A DNA stretch of 46,337 bases from NCBI GenBank assembly GCA_016869435.1, contig VGEB01000011.1:1-46337 (forward strand). Direction: 5' to 3'. Below are positions 15,297 to 24,618 of this stretch, piece after piece; position 1 is the stretch's first letter, and each line of letters begins with the position of its first letter. The translations under genes were made by a program, and so were the position numbers. This DNA is from Alphaproteobacteria bacterium. Its GTDB lineage: Bacteria > Pseudomonadota > Alphaproteobacteria > Rhizobiales > Beijerinckiaceae. Below the pieces are notes generated by a model. That model was not told the origin of the DNA. It worked only from the letters and a program-made list of their open reading frames with translations, and ran no database searches.

Positions 15297-16319
15297 TCAG
15301 GCGTCTCGCTTGGAGCAGCGGATCAGCGCGTCGAGCTTGTCGCGCGCGGCGCCGGAATCGAGCGCCGCCTCGGCGAGCGCTACGCCCTCGCGCAAATTTG
15401 TGGCGCGTTCGGCAACGACAAGCGCCACCCCCGCATTGAGCGCGGCGATGTCTCGATAGGCGTTCTTCTCGCCGTCGAGCACGGCGCGCAGCGCTCTGGC
15501 GTTATGCGCCGCATCGCCGCCGACAAGCGCCTGCATCGTGGCGCGCGGCAATCCCGCCTCTTCCGGCGAAAAGTCGAAGGCGCGGATTTTGCCGTCTTCG
15601 AGCGCGACCACATGAGTTAAGCCCGTCGTCGTCGCTTCGTCTAGTCCGTCGCCGCCATGCAGCAGCCAGGCGCGCCTGGCGCCGAGTTCTTGAAGCGCGC
15701 GCGCCAGGGGTTCGAGCCACTCGCGGGAGAAGACTCCGATCGTCTGACGCTCCACCCGCGCCGGATTGCACAGCGGGCCGAGCAGATTGAAGATCGTGCG
15801 CACGCCAAGCTCGCTTCTAACTGCGGCTGCGTGACGCATCGCCGGATGGTGCGTGGTCGCGGCCATGAAGCAAATGCCGGCCTCGCGTAGCGAGGCGGCT
15901 GCGGCGCTTGGGGACATTCCAACCTTGACGCCGAGTTCCCCGAGCACGTCGGACGCCCCCGACAGCGACGAGGCCGCCTTGCCGCCATGCTTGGCGACGA
16001 TCGCGCCGGCGGCTGCGGCGATGATCGCGGCCAGGGTGGAAATATTATAGGTGCCGGCCCCGTCGCCGCCGGTGCCGACGATGTCGATCGCGCCCGGCGG
16101 CGCTTCGACCGGCGCCATGACCGCGCGCATCGCCTCCGCCGCCCCGATGATTTCGTCGATCGTCTCGCCGCGCAATCTCAATCCCATGAGAAAGGCGCCG
16201 AGCTGCGCCGGCGTGGCCTCGCCCCTGAATATCAGGGTGAACGCCGCCTTCGCCTCGTCGCGCGCGAGCGGCGCGCCAGAGGCAAGAGCGGCGATATACG
16301 ATTTGAATGCCTCGCTCAT
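15297..16319 (-). CDS. trpD: Anthranilate phosphoribosyltransferase
   Basis: TrpD transfers the phosphoribosyl group of PRPP to anthranilate. In the 340-residue protein the PRPP-binding loop GTGGDGAGTYNIST (near residue 82), KHGGKAASSLSGASDVLGELG, the anthranilate-site segment TTHHPAMRHAAAVRSELGVR, TIFNLLGPLCNPA and HGGDGLDEATTTG are all present. It lies between trpG and trpC in the usual order. Length is normal. Confidence 0.96.
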   Translation of the reverse strand: MSEAFKSYIAALASGAPLARDEAKAAFTLIFRGEATPAQLGAFLMGLRLRGETIDEIIGAAEAMRAVMAPVEAPPGAIDIVGTGGDGAGTYNISTLAAIIAAAAGAIVAKHGGKAASSLSGASDVLGELGVKVGMSPSAAAASLREAGICFMAATTHHPAMRHAAAVRSELGVRTIFNLLGPLCNPARVERQTIGVFSREWLEPLARALQELGARRAWLLHGGDGLDEATTTGLTHVVALEDGKIRAFDFSPEEAGLPRATMQALVGGDAAHNARALRAVLDGEKNAYRDIAALNAGVALVVAERATNLREGVALAEAALDSGAARDKLDALIRCSKRDA

Positions 16320-16393
16320 CGGGGATCAGCGAGGCGACAGACAAAGGGTGAGGGCGCCGGGCGATTGCAGGCGGGCGACCGATGCGGCGATCG

Positions 16394-17008
16394 TCACGCC
16401 GCCTTCTCGCGGCGCCGCGGCCCTTCGTTCCATTCCCGCGCAAGGTCGAGGAAATTTTGCAAAATCTTATGGCCGTGCTGAGAGGTGATGCTTTCGGGAT
16501 GGAACTGAACGCCATGCGTCGGCAACGTCTTATGCGACAGCGCCATGATGAGGCCGTCCGGCGTCTCGGCGGTGATCCGCAGGCAGTCGGGAAGCGTGTC
16601 GCGACTGACGATCAGCGAGTGATAGCGCGTCGCCTGAAAAGGCCCTTCGACGCCTCGAAACACGGCGTCGCCGTGGTGGAGGATCGTCGCCATCTTGCCG
16701 TGGATCGGCAAGGGCGCCCGGATGACGTCGCCGCCGAACGCCTCGCCGATTGACTGATGGCCGAGGCAGACCCCGAAAATCGGCACGGTCTCGGCGGCGG
16801 CTGAGATCAGCTCCATGCAAATGCCGGCTTCACGCGGCGTGCAGGGGCCGGGCGACAGCACGATCGCATCGGGCCCTCCGGCGAGCACTTCGGCGACGGA
16901 CACCGCATCATTTCGGTGAACGGCGACGTTCGCGCCCAACTGGCCGAAATAATGGACAAGGTTGAAGGTGAAGCTGTCGTAATTGTCGATCAGGATGACG
17001 TTGGACAT
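16394..17008 (-). CDS. trpG: Anthranilate synthase component II (glutamine amidotransferase)
   Basis: TrpG releases ammonia from glutamine for anthranilate synthase component I. The class I amidotransferase triad is C81 (GVCLGHQ), H170 and E172 (GVQFHPES). The LIDNYDSFTFNLVHYF start and LSPGPCTPREAGI block are typical. In many bacteria the same subunit also serves aminodeoxychorismate synthase. Its partner trpE is not adjacent but lies 2.6 kb away on the same strand. It is the first gene of trpG-trpD-trpC-moaC-moeA. Confidence 0.95.
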   Translation of the reverse strand: MSNVILIDNYDSFTFNLVHYFGQLGANVAVHRNDAVSVAEVLAGGPDAIVLSPGPCTPREAGICMELISAAAETVPIFGVCLGHQSIGEAFGGDVIRAPLPIHGKMATILHHGDAVFRGVEGPFQATRYHSLIVSRDTLPDCLRITAETPDGLIMALSHKTLPTHGVQFHPESITSQHGHKILQNFLDLAREWNEGPRRREKAA

Positions 17009-17080
17009 TGGGCTGCAGTCGGCGCTCGAGCGCCGGTTTTGGCGCGGGTTTAAGGAAGTGCAATATGCTGCGGGCGGAGC

Positions 17081-18193
17081 TTAGGCAACCGTCCGAGGGC
17101 TGTCGTCACGCGGCGCGAAGCGCCAGTCCGGCCGCACGTCTTTGATCATCATGATCTCGGCGAGCGATTGACGGGTCAGGAGCCCCAGCAGTCGCCCGTC
17201 CGCATCGATTACGCCGACCGCTTCTCCCCCGGTGAGCTTGGGCAGGGCGGCGTCGATGGTCTCGCCAACGCCGAGCGTCGCCGGCTGTCGGCGCACGAAG
17301 GGCGCAATCGGCGCGCCGGGTTCGGCGTCCCGCAGGGCTTCGATGATGTTCGACCGAGACAGGAGCCCGCTTAGGCGGCGCGAGGCGTCGACGACCGGGA
17401 ATTCGTCCTGGGACGTGGCCAAAAGAATGTCGATCGCTTCCCGCACAGTCGATCCGCGGTCGATCATGGCGATGCGGGTCTCCATGGCGTCGGCGGCCTT
17501 CAGACCGCGCGCCGCTTCCGACATTGTGGTCATCTGCGCTTCGCCGGCGGCCGCGATATAAACGAAAATCGCGATGAACAGCAGCAGCGGATTTCCGAAC
17601 AATCCGAGAAAACCGAGGAGGAAAGCGAAACCTTGACCGATCTGGGCGGCGATGCGGGTCGCGCGTTCCTTGCCCATCCATATCGACAGAGCGGCGCGGA
17701 GCACGCGGCCGCCGTCCATCGGGAAGGCCGGGATCAGGTTGAAAGCCGCGAGAAAGACATTCACCGCCGCCAGCCGTTTCAAGAGATTGACGGAAGGATC
17801 GCCGATCTCGATCGCATCGGAGAGATCGACGGCGCCCATGAACGCCATCAGCGCGACAGCGATCACGAGGTTGACGGCCGGACCGGCGAGCGCGATCAGC
17901 AGTTCCTGTCCGGGCTTGTCTGGCATCCGCTCCATATCGGCGACGCCGCCGATCGGCAGAAGCGTGATCTCCGGCGAGACGATTCCATAGCGGCGCGCGG
18001 TCAATATGTGGCCGAACTCATGCAGCACCACGCAGATGAAGACCGCAAGGATGAACAAAATGCTGTCGCGCGCAGCGACGGCGCCGCCGCGCTGATAGGC
18101 GGCAAAGCCGATCCAGCCCAACAGCAAAAGGAATGTGACGTGAATGCGCACGGCGGTCCCCTTGAAGGAGCCGATCGTGACGGACCATCGCAT
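17081..18193 (-). CDS. Site-2-type zinc metalloprotease (M50) with paired CBS domains
   Basis: The 370-residue integral membrane protease has the zinc motif HEFGH (residues 58-62) in a membrane helix and the third ligand in NLIPAFPMDGGR (D160). After five or six membrane segments, residues about 240-350 form two CBS repeats (for example GSTVREAIDILLATSQDEFPV), which usually sense adenine nucleotides. This matches the SpoIVFB-like subgroup with C-terminal CBS domains. Such proteases cut substrates within the membrane; the substrate here is unknown. It lies downstream of the ldtR terminator, so it is transcribed separately from ldtR. Confidence 0.88.
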   Translation of the reverse strand: MRWSVTIGSFKGTAVRIHVTFLLLLGWIGFAAYQRGGAVAARDSILFILAVFICVVLHEFGHILTARRYGIVSPEITLLPIGGVADMERMPDKPGQELLIALAGPAVNLVIAVALMAFMGAVDLSDAIEIGDPSVNLLKRLAAVNVFLAAFNLIPAFPMDGGRVLRAALSIWMGKERATRIAAQIGQGFAFLLGFLGLFGNPLLLFIAIFVYIAAAGEAQMTTMSEAARGLKAADAMETRIAMIDRGSTVREAIDILLATSQDEFPVVDASRRLSGLLSRSNIIEALRDAEPGAPIAPFVRRQPATLGVGETIDAALPKLTGGEAVGVIDADGRLLGLLTRQSLAEIMMIKDVRPDWRFAPRDDSPRTVA

Positions 18194-18270
18194 AGGGGCG
18201 TCCTGCGGTCGTGGTTAACAGCCGGTAAGATAGGCCTGACAGGCGGTTCGCGCTAGGGCGGCGCGATATG

Positions 18271-18309
18271 AAAAAGGGCCGGCGAAGCGACCCTGAGGCG
18301 CTTGCCGGC
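18271..18309 (-). terminator. Rho-independent terminator of ldtR
   Basis: On the minus strand a GC-rich stem (GCCGGC-AAGCG paired with CGCTT-C-GCCGGC, one bulged base, 8-base loop) is followed by CCCTTTTTC. It lies about 45 bases past the ldtR stop and reads in the correct direction for that gene. Confidence 0.75.
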
Positions 18310-18355
18310 GATAGGTGAGAGATGGGTGAGAGACGAGAAGACGCGCGAAACAGCG

Positions 18356-18925
18356 TCAGAGCCGATAACGGACCTGATCGGTCCAGAAACGCTCCAGCCG
18401 CGTCAGCGAAGTGTTGAGACTGCGGAATTCGTCGCAGGACACGCCGCCGATCTGCTCGACGGTCTGTGCGTGCTTTTCATAAAGCTGCGCGACGATGTCG
18501 TGAATTTGCTTACCCTTCGGGGTCAGGCTGATGCGCACCGAGCGGCGGTCGAGGCGCGAGCGAGCGTAATGCATATAGCCCGTCTCGACAAGCTTCTTGA
18601 CGTTATAGGAGACGTTGGAGCCGAGATAATAGCCGCGCGTGCGCAACTCGCTCGCGGTCAGCTCCTTGTCGCCGATATTGTAAAGGAGCAGCGCCTGCAC
18701 GGAGTTGACGTCGCCGAGATCGCGGCGATCAAATTCGTCTTTGACGACGTCGAGCAAACGGCGATGGAGGCGTTCGACGAGCGTCAGCGCTTCGAGATAA
18801 ACTGGCCGGATCTCGCTGGCGCGATCCTCGCGGGCCATGGGGGCGGTCTTGGTCACGGCGCTCATCGTCTTCTCCATCGGGGCGGATGCGTCAGGCATCT
18901 CGTGATCGGCGTTTGATGAGGTCAA
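18356..18925 (-). CDS. ldtR: MarR-family regulator of the LdtR type
   Basis: The 189-residue protein has a MarR winged helix-turn-helix (about residues 70-150) with the highly typical stretch ASELRTRGYYLGSNVSYNVK and the wing RSRLDRRSVRISLTPKGK. This is the signature of LdtR, which in Liberibacter and Sinorhizobium controls L,D-transpeptidase and stress genes. The first 35 residues are variable; Met codons at residues 17, 21 and 30 are alternative starts, so the true protein may be about 160-170 aa. It has its own terminator. No L,D-transpeptidase gene is in the window. Confidence 0.85.
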   Translation of the reverse strand: MTSSNADHEMPDASAPMEKTMSAVTKTAPMAREDRASEIRPVYLEALTLVERLHRRLLDVVKDEFDRRDLGDVNSVQALLLYNIGDKELTASELRTRGYYLGSNVSYNVKKLVETGYMHYARSRLDRRSVRISLTPKGKQIHDIVAQLYEKHAQTVEQIGGVSCDEFRSLNTSLTRLERFWTDQVRYRL

Positions 18926-19063
18926 ATTAGGTCGAGCGGGTGAAAGCCGGTTTAAGCAACAGCCTGAATCGCGCGTTTACCGCGACGCCGCCTGTTTGCG
19001 GTGAATGAGAAGTGAACTTAAAGGTTCGATTTACGCTAATGCGCCTCTAACCGGCCTGATTCC

Positions 19064-19570
19064 TCAAGAAGGGTTTGGCGGCTTTCTGTCAAATCTGCGG
19101 CGACGGCGACGTTCGCGCATACGCTGCGCCTCGACGTCGCGTCCAGCCTCGAAGGTCAGGCCGAAATACATGGCGATCAGCACGGCGTCGACGCCGATCA
19201 GCCAATAGCCGCCCATGAAGAAGCTCGGCATGCTGAGCGTGAGAAAAATTTGCGCGCTCGCCACCAGCAGCCACAGCACGCCGCCCCAAGGCGTCGCTAG
19301 CCACAAGCCGACGCCGGCGATCAAATCGAGCACCGCGAAGAAAATCACCGCGAAGGCTGCGCTTTGGGGCATGGTTTCGAATATCGAGCGATCGGTGGCG
19401 AGAATGATCCGCCACTGCATCAAGCCCTGCACAAGCCAGAACAAGGCGACGATGCGCATGAAGCGCGACAGCAGAACGCCCCATTTCGCGGCGTCGGCGC
19501 CATTAGGTTCGCCGACGCGGATTGCGCGGTAAGGATCGTCGCCGTCGTCGTAGATCGTTGGGCCGTCCAT
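19064..19570 (-). CDS. Small four-helix membrane protein (DUF6163-like)
   Basis: The 168-residue product has four hydrophobic segments (about residues 34-54, 72-94, 96-114 and 120-142) between an acidic N-terminus and a strongly basic Arg-rich tail. It resembles small membrane proteins labelled DUF6163 that lie beside ldtR in many Hyphomicrobiales; the family name is from memory. Function is unknown. It reads in the same direction as ldtR, 138 bp upstream, and may be part of a related unit. Confidence 0.65.
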   Translation of the reverse strand: MDGPTIYDDGDDPYRAIRVGEPNGADAAKWGVLLSRFMRIVALFWLVQGLMQWRIILATDRSIFETMPQSAAFAVIFFAVLDLIAGVGLWLATPWGGVLWLLVASAQIFLTLSMPSFFMGGYWLIGVDAVLIAMYFGLTFEAGRDVEAQRMRERRRRRRFDRKPPNPS

Positions 19571-19617
19571 GAAATGCGCCGCCGCCCTTTCGCTGTTCGC
19601 GCGCTATCGCCGAATTG

Positions 19618-21147
19618 CTATTGTCCGCGCCGCGCCCGCGTTGCAAAGCGAACCGCTTCCTCGGCGGCGCGAAACAACGCCTTCGCCTTGTTGACGCATT
19701 CGCGGTGCTCATATTCCGGTTTGCTGTCGTAGACGACGCCAGCGCCGGCCTGCACATGCATCTTGCCGTCTTTCACAATCGCGGTGCGCAGCACGATGCA
19801 GGTGTCCATCTGCCCGCCTGCGCCGAAATAGCCGATGCAACCGCCGTAGATTCCGCGCTTGTGGGTCTCGAGTTCGTCGATGATTTCCATCGCGCGCACT
19901 TTCGGCGCGCCGGAGACGGTGCCGGCGGGAAAGCCAGCGGCGAGCGCGTCAATGCAATCATAGCGCGCATCGAGTTCACCTTCGACGTTGGAGACGATGT
20001 GCATGACATGACTGTAGCGTTCGATCGTGAAGCTGTCGGTGACCCGCACCGTTCCTGTCTTTGCGACGCGGCCGACATCGTTGCGGCCGAGATCGAGCAG
20101 CATCAGATGTTCGGCGCATTCCTTTTCGTCGGCGAGGAGATCGGCCGCAAGCCGTTCATCCTCGGCCTTGACCTCGCTGCGCCAGCGCGTGCCGGCGATC
20201 GGACGAATCGTCACCTTGCCGTCTGCGACCCGCACGAGGATTTCGGGACTCGAACAAACGATCTGGAATTCTCCGAAATCGAGGAAGCATAGAAAAGGCG
20301 CAGGGTTGACGCGCCTCAGCGCGCGATAGAGCGCAAAAGCGGGCAAAGCGAAAGGCGCGGTGAAGCGCTGCGACAGCACGACCTGAAAAATGTCGCCGGC
20401 GCGAATGTATTCCTTGGCGCGCTCGACCATTTCAAGAAAGCGCGACTGCGGCGTATTGGAAACCGGCTCCCGAGCGAGAAGCTGCGCATCGGCTCCGCTG
20501 TCGCGATGCTCCAATGGCGCCTCCAGCGTTGCGACCACTCTGTCGAGACGCGCCAGCGCGGCTTCGTAGGCGGGCTTCGCGGCAACGCCGGATTTGGGTC
20601 GGACAGGCGTCACGATCGAAATTTCGTCGCGGACGGTGTCGAACACGATCATCACCGTCGGACGCACGAGCAGCGCGTCAGGGACGCCGATCTTGTCGTC
20701 CTTCGCCGGCGCGAGGCGCTCCATCTGACGCACCATGTCGTAACCGAGATAGCCGAACACGCCTGCGGCCATCGGCGGCAAGCCGGCGGCCTGCGGCACG
20801 GCGGACTCGGCGATGAGCTGGCGCAGGGCGACAAGGGGAGGGGCTTCACAAGGCGTGAAGCCGCTCACGCCGTCAAGCGCGGCGCGATCGATTTCCGCCC
20901 TGTCGTCGGCGGCGCGAAAGATGAGGTCGGGGTCAAGGCCAATCATCGAATAGCGGCCGCGCGCAGCGCCGCCTTCGACGGACTCAAGAAGAAAGGCGGG
21001 GCCGCGCCGGTCGCGCGCGACCTTGAGATAGGCGGAGACCGGCGTTTCGAGATCGGCGACGAGGCGCGTCACGACCAGTTGCGGCCGACCGGCGTCATAT
21101 TCGGGGCCGAACGCGTCGAAGTCAGGCTCAAACAGCGCGCCGCTCAC
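19618..21147 (-). CDS. trpE: Anthranilate synthase component I
   Basis: TrpE makes anthranilate from chorismate with ammonia from TrpG. The 509-residue protein has the N-terminal regulatory domain, with the LLES tryptophan feedback motif (AFLLESVEGG), and the chorismate-binding domain: GDIFQVVLSQRFTAPF, IRPIAGTRWRSEVKAEDE, DLGRNDVGRVAKTGTV, GTVSGAPKVRAMEIIDELE and YGGCIGYFGAGG. Its start overlaps the ppiD stop by 4 bp (ATGA). The separation from trpGDC is usual for this lineage. I saw no leader-peptide attenuator. Confidence 0.95.
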   Translation of the reverse strand: MSGALFEPDFDAFGPEYDAGRPQLVVTRLVADLETPVSAYLKVARDRRGPAFLLESVEGGAARGRYSMIGLDPDLIFRAADDRAEIDRAALDGVSGFTPCEAPPLVALRQLIAESAVPQAAGLPPMAAGVFGYLGYDMVRQMERLAPAKDDKIGVPDALLVRPTVMIVFDTVRDEISIVTPVRPKSGVAAKPAYEAALARLDRVVATLEAPLEHRDSGADAQLLAREPVSNTPQSRFLEMVERAKEYIRAGDIFQVVLSQRFTAPFALPAFALYRALRRVNPAPFLCFLDFGEFQIVCSSPEILVRVADGKVTIRPIAGTRWRSEVKAEDERLAADLLADEKECAEHLMLLDLGRNDVGRVAKTGTVRVTDSFTIERYSHVMHIVSNVEGELDARYDCIDALAAGFPAGTVSGAPKVRAMEIIDELETHKRGIYGGCIGYFGAGGQMDTCIVLRTAIVKDGKMHVQAGAGVVYDSKPEYEHRECVNKAKALFRAAEEAVRFATRARRGQ

Positions 21148-23051
21148 CTGTCGCGTTCCGCTCCGGTCGCGGCTGCGAGCGCCCGCTGGTTGATGTCGAC
21201 GCCGAGCGCCTTTTCCAGGCCGCCGACATATTGCTCCAGCAAGTCATTATCCAGCGCCGGCTTCAGCTGCTGAGCGATCGTCTTCGATTCGATCGAGTTT
21301 GGATCGAAAACAGGCGTCGTCGAGTCGCGCACGAAAAACACCATTCGTCCATTGTCGACGACGACCGAGCCGGCGTTCCGCGGCGCTACCTCGAAGAATT
21401 GAACGATTACATTGGAGTTGAAGCCCGGACGCGCTTCGCGCTTCACGTCATTCGCGCGCTGCGGCTGAACGCCGAGCTCCTTGGCGATGTCTTCGAGCTG
21501 CTTGCCAGCATTCAGCTTGGCGACAATCTCGTCGGCTTTGGCGGTGAGCGCTTTTTGCGCCGCTTCGTTGCGCATCGCCTCGGCGACCGCTTCCTTCACC
21601 TCATCGAAGGCCTTCTGATGCGCAGGCTCAACGGCGTTGACCTCATACCAGACATAGCCGCCGTCGCGGGTTGCGACGGTGTCGTTGTCGACTCCGACGT
21701 CCGACGCAAAGGCCGCCTTGACGAGGTCAGGACCCGCGGGAAGGTCTGCGATCGGCTTACCGGCGCGATCATTGCCGGCGTCGTCGACGGCGTCGTAACC
21801 CTTCGTCTCGAGTCCCGCCGCCTTTGCGGCTTCGGCCAGCGTCTTGCCGGAGGCGCGCTGATCTTCGATGGTCTCTTGGAGCTTGCGCACCTCGGGCGTC
21901 GCGCGCTGCGCGGCGATTTCCTTGCGAATTTCGGGCGCGGCCTGTTCGAAGGTTTTGTTATAGACGGCCGGGGTGATGCTTCTCACTTGCGACACGACGG
22001 CGCCGAAGGCGGTATGGACCGGATCGGTCAGTCCCGGCTGGGGAAGCGCAAAAACAGCCGCCCCGACTTTGGCGTCGCCGAAATCGCGCTGTTCCACGAA
22101 TCCGAGATTTACGTCCTTGGGATTGAGTTTCAGCTCAGCCGCCAGCGCGTCAAAGTCGGCGCCGGCCTTCAGCCGCGCGAGCGCGGCTTCAGCTTCCGTG
22201 TCGGTCTTGAATACGACCTGCCGCACGTCGCGTTTTTCCGGGGTTCCATAACGCTTCGACTTCACCTCGTCATAAAATTTGCGTGCGTCTTCTTCGGAGA
22301 CGCTTTCCGGCTTGCCGACCGCGGAAGGGCTGACGACGAGCGTCGTCAATTTGCGAAATTCCTTGGCGCGGAAGGTCTGCTCGTGCTCGCCGAAATATTT
22401 TTTCAGCTCCTCGTCGGACGGCGCGGACGCCGCGGCGACCAGGGACGGCGGCAGAACGACATAGTCGATCGTTCGCGATTCATTGCGGAAGCGGTATATC
22501 GCTTCGATCATCAGCTTAGGCGGCTCGACTCCGGCGATGACGATGTCGGTGATCATCTTGCGCAGATAGGCGTTCTTCTGATCGGCGAGGAAGCCGCGCT
22601 CGGTGAAGCCGGCGTCATTGGCGATCTGCCTGAATCGTGCGGCGTCGAATTTGCCGTCCGGGCCTTGGAAGACTTTTTCAGACGCGAGCAAGCGCTGGGC
22701 GGTCTCGTCGCTGACCGCCAGCTGTAGCTGACGCGCCTTTTGATCCAGCGCGACCTCGGTGACCAGGCGCTCCAAAATCTGCAGGTCCAGTCCCGACTGA
22801 TGCGCCTCCTCATTGGTGATCGCGCGCCGCATCCGCTGCTGGATGCGGCGTAGCTCGTTTTGGTAGGCGCTGCGGTAGGCCTCGACGGAGACTTCGCCGC
22901 CCCCAACGCGGGCGAGGCGTTGCGTCGTCATGCCGCGAAAAACGTCCCCGACGCCCCAAATCGCGAAACTGACCACAATAACGCCCATGACCAGCGCCAT
23001 GATGGCGCGGCCGATCCAGTTCTGCGAAGCGACGCGCAGGCCTTCTAACAT
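21144..23051 (-). CDS. ppiD: Periplasmic peptidyl-prolyl isomerase, SurA_N/PpiD type
   Basis: The 635-residue protein is anchored by one N-terminal membrane helix (IMALVMGVIVVSFAIWGVGD). It has a SurA-like chaperone domain (about 35-220), a parvulin domain (about 265-355, with KRDVRQVVFKTDTEAEAALA and FDALAAEL) and a long C-terminal chaperone half. PpiD assists folding of outer-membrane and exported proteins at the Sec translocon. The parvulin domain looks divergent, as in E. coli PpiD, so isomerase activity may be weak. It is followed directly by trpE. In many relatives the upstream neighbour is tpiA, which here lies 4 kb away. Confidence 0.9.
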   Translation of the reverse strand: MLEGLRVASQNWIGRAIMALVMGVIVVSFAIWGVGDVFRGMTTQRLARVGGGEVSVEAYRSAYQNELRRIQQRMRRAITNEEAHQSGLDLQILERLVTEVALDQKARQLQLAVSDETAQRLLASEKVFQGPDGKFDAARFRQIANDAGFTERGFLADQKNAYLRKMITDIVIAGVEPPKLMIEAIYRFRNESRTIDYVVLPPSLVAAASAPSDEELKKYFGEHEQTFRAKEFRKLTTLVVSPSAVGKPESVSEEDARKFYDEVKSKRYGTPEKRDVRQVVFKTDTEAEAALARLKAGADFDALAAELKLNPKDVNLGFVEQRDFGDAKVGAAVFALPQPGLTDPVHTAFGAVVSQVRSITPAVYNKTFEQAAPEIRKEIAAQRATPEVRKLQETIEDQRASGKTLAEAAKAAGLETKGYDAVDDAGNDRAGKPIADLPAGPDLVKAAFASDVGVDNDTVATRDGGYVWYEVNAVEPAHQKAFDEVKEAVAEAMRNEAAQKALTAKADEIVAKLNAGKQLEDIAKELGVQPQRANDVKREARPGFNSNVIVQFFEVAPRNAGSVVVDNGRMVFFVRDSTTPVFDPNSIESKTIAQQLKPALDNDLLEQYVGGLEKALGVDINQRALAAATGAERDR

Positions 23052-23295
23052 GAGGGGTGCTTCCTTGGCAGCGTTCGGGCCGGCTCCCCGGCTTTTGGCG
23101 GCGGACTATAGGGAGCGCGCGGGCGCGTTGCAACGCGCCGAATTGGGACCAGCTTGGACCGCGGGCGCGTCGATCTGCGAGGTTGATTTTTTGTTTTAAA
23201 AGCCTGCAGTCTCCCCCCCGAGCTGAAGCCGCGCCTAGCGCTCCCGAAATCCGGGGCGAGCCGGGCCGCGCCTGCGCCGAACATGGGAGTCGACA

Positions 23296-24297
23296 ATGGA
23301 CGAAACCGCGGACGCCCTCGCCGAAGCCGGCTCAGCCGCTCCGGCGCCGAAAATCGAGGACGGGGCGGCGGTCATTCGCGGGGTCGAACATGGCGCGCGC
23401 GCACATGCGCCGCAACAGAATGTTCGCCGGTTGCGCGCCGATTCCGAGGCGATCCGCAAGGCGTTTGAATCGGGGGAATTTCCCTATAAGACGCGGCTCA
23501 GCGAAAAAGTCTATCTGCGGCACATGGCGCTGCTGCAGGTGGAGCTCCTGAAAGCGCAAAACTGGGTGAAGGAGACCGGCCAACGCATCGTCATGCTGTT
23601 TGAGGGGCGCGACGCGGCCGGGAAGGGCGGCACGATCAAGCGTTTCATGGAGCATCTCAATCCGCGCGGGGCGCGCGTGGTGGCGTTGGAAAAGCCATCC
23701 GAGCGCGAGCGCACCCAGTGGTATTTCCAGCGTTACATCCAGTATCTGCCCGCGGACAGCGAGATCGTTTTCTTTGACCGCTCCTGGTACAATCGCGCCG
23801 GCGTCGAGCGCGTGATGAATTTCTGCACCCCGAATGAATATCTCGACTTCATGCGCCAATGTCCCGAACTGGAGCGCATGTTCGTCAGCTCCGGCGTCCG
23901 CCTTTACAAATATTGGTTTTCGGTGACGCGCGAAGAGCAGCAGCGGCGGTTCCGGTCGCGCATGAACGATCCCCTGAAGCAGTGGAAACTGTCGCCGATC
24001 GATCGCGCTTCGATGAATAAATGGGACGATTACACCGAGGCGAAGGAGGCGATGTTCTTCTTCACCGACACGGCCGACGCGCCCTGGATCGTCATTAAGT
24101 CGGACGACAAGAAACGCGCGCGCCTTAATTGCATGCAGCACTTCTTGTCGAGCCTCGACTATCCGAATAAGGACGCCGGCGTCGTCCACGGACCCGATCC
24201 GCTCATCGTCGGCTCAAGCGCCCATGTCATCGGGCGCGACGAGCATATTTTGGGTAAGTCGCTGGCGATGGACGTCGAGAAAAAACGCAAGCGCTGA
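23296..24297 (+). CDS. ppk2: Polyphosphate kinase 2 (class I PPK2)
   Basis: PPK2 transfers phosphate between polyphosphate and nucleoside diphosphates, chiefly making GTP or ATP. The 333-residue protein has a Walker A loop at 104-112 (GRDAAGKGG), a Walker B/lid segment at 158-169 (VFFDRSWYNRAGVE), FLRQCPE-like and YKYWFSVTREEQ blocks, and NKWDDYTEAKEAMF. The single-domain length fits class I. The first 40 residues are Ala/Glu-rich and variable. GGGAGTCGACA before the ATG is a usable ribosome site. It diverges from ppiD across 244 bp that contain no other gene. Confidence 0.93.
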   Translation: MDETADALAEAGSAAPAPKIEDGAAVIRGVEHGARAHAPQQNVRRLRADSEAIRKAFESGEFPYKTRLSEKVYLRHMALLQVELLKAQNWVKETGQRIVMLFEGRDAAGKGGTIKRFMEHLNPRGARVVALEKPSERERTQWYFQRYIQYLPADSEIVFFDRSWYNRAGVERVMNFCTPNEYLDFMRQCPELERMFVSSGVRLYKYWFSVTREEQQRRFRSRMNDPLKQWKLSPIDRASMNKWDDYTEAKEAMFFFTDTADAPWIVIKSDDKKRARLNCMQHFLSSLDYPNKDAGVVHGPDPLIVGSSAHVIGRDEHILGKSLAMDVEKKRKR

Positions 24298-24368
24298 CGT
24301 CTAAGGCGCCATAAATCCGACAGGCTTCTTAAATATGCATGCGCTCGCTGCGGGCGACGCGGGATGTC

Positions 24369-24470
24369 GAGCTATAGCTCATTAGGGCGCGGCTCAGCGC
24401 CGACAAGCGTCATCTTCAAAAAAATTTAACTATAAAGTTAAGGCCCCGCTTGCACTAGAGATGACGCTTG
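24369..24470. other. Hairpin-rich, AT-rich intergenic segment
   Basis: The 320 bases between ppk2 and the next gene contain no ORF but several inverted repeats. They are a 12-bp palindrome GAGCTATAGCTC (24369-24380), a GGCGC/GCGCC hairpin (24386-24401) and a long-range perfect 12-bp pair CAAGCGTCATCT / AGATGACGCTTG (24404-24415 and 24459-24470). Inside that pair lies a TTAACT-ATAA-AGTTAA hairpin (24426-24441). The nested pair could form one extended stem. The run AAAAAATTT near 24420 stands out in a GC-rich genome. It may be the ppk2 transcript end, a small RNA or a regulator site. The 24471-24618 part shows nothing else. Confidence 0.45.
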
Positions 24471-24618
24471 ATTTATCAATGGGACGCTGAAGCTGGAAGA
24501 GGCGCGAGTGGAGCCCTTCCCCTTCCCCAAGGGCCCGAGACATGCGCTCGGTCGACTGAGCCCTGACAGCCATTCGGCGGCAAGACCGCCCTAACGAGCG
24601 CCCCAAAAAGGAAGTCCT

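Noticed and set aside
21231-22727. 498-codon frame opposite ppiD
   Set aside because: It is antisense to a well-supported gene and its product has no recognisable motif; typical shadow frame in GC-rich DNA.
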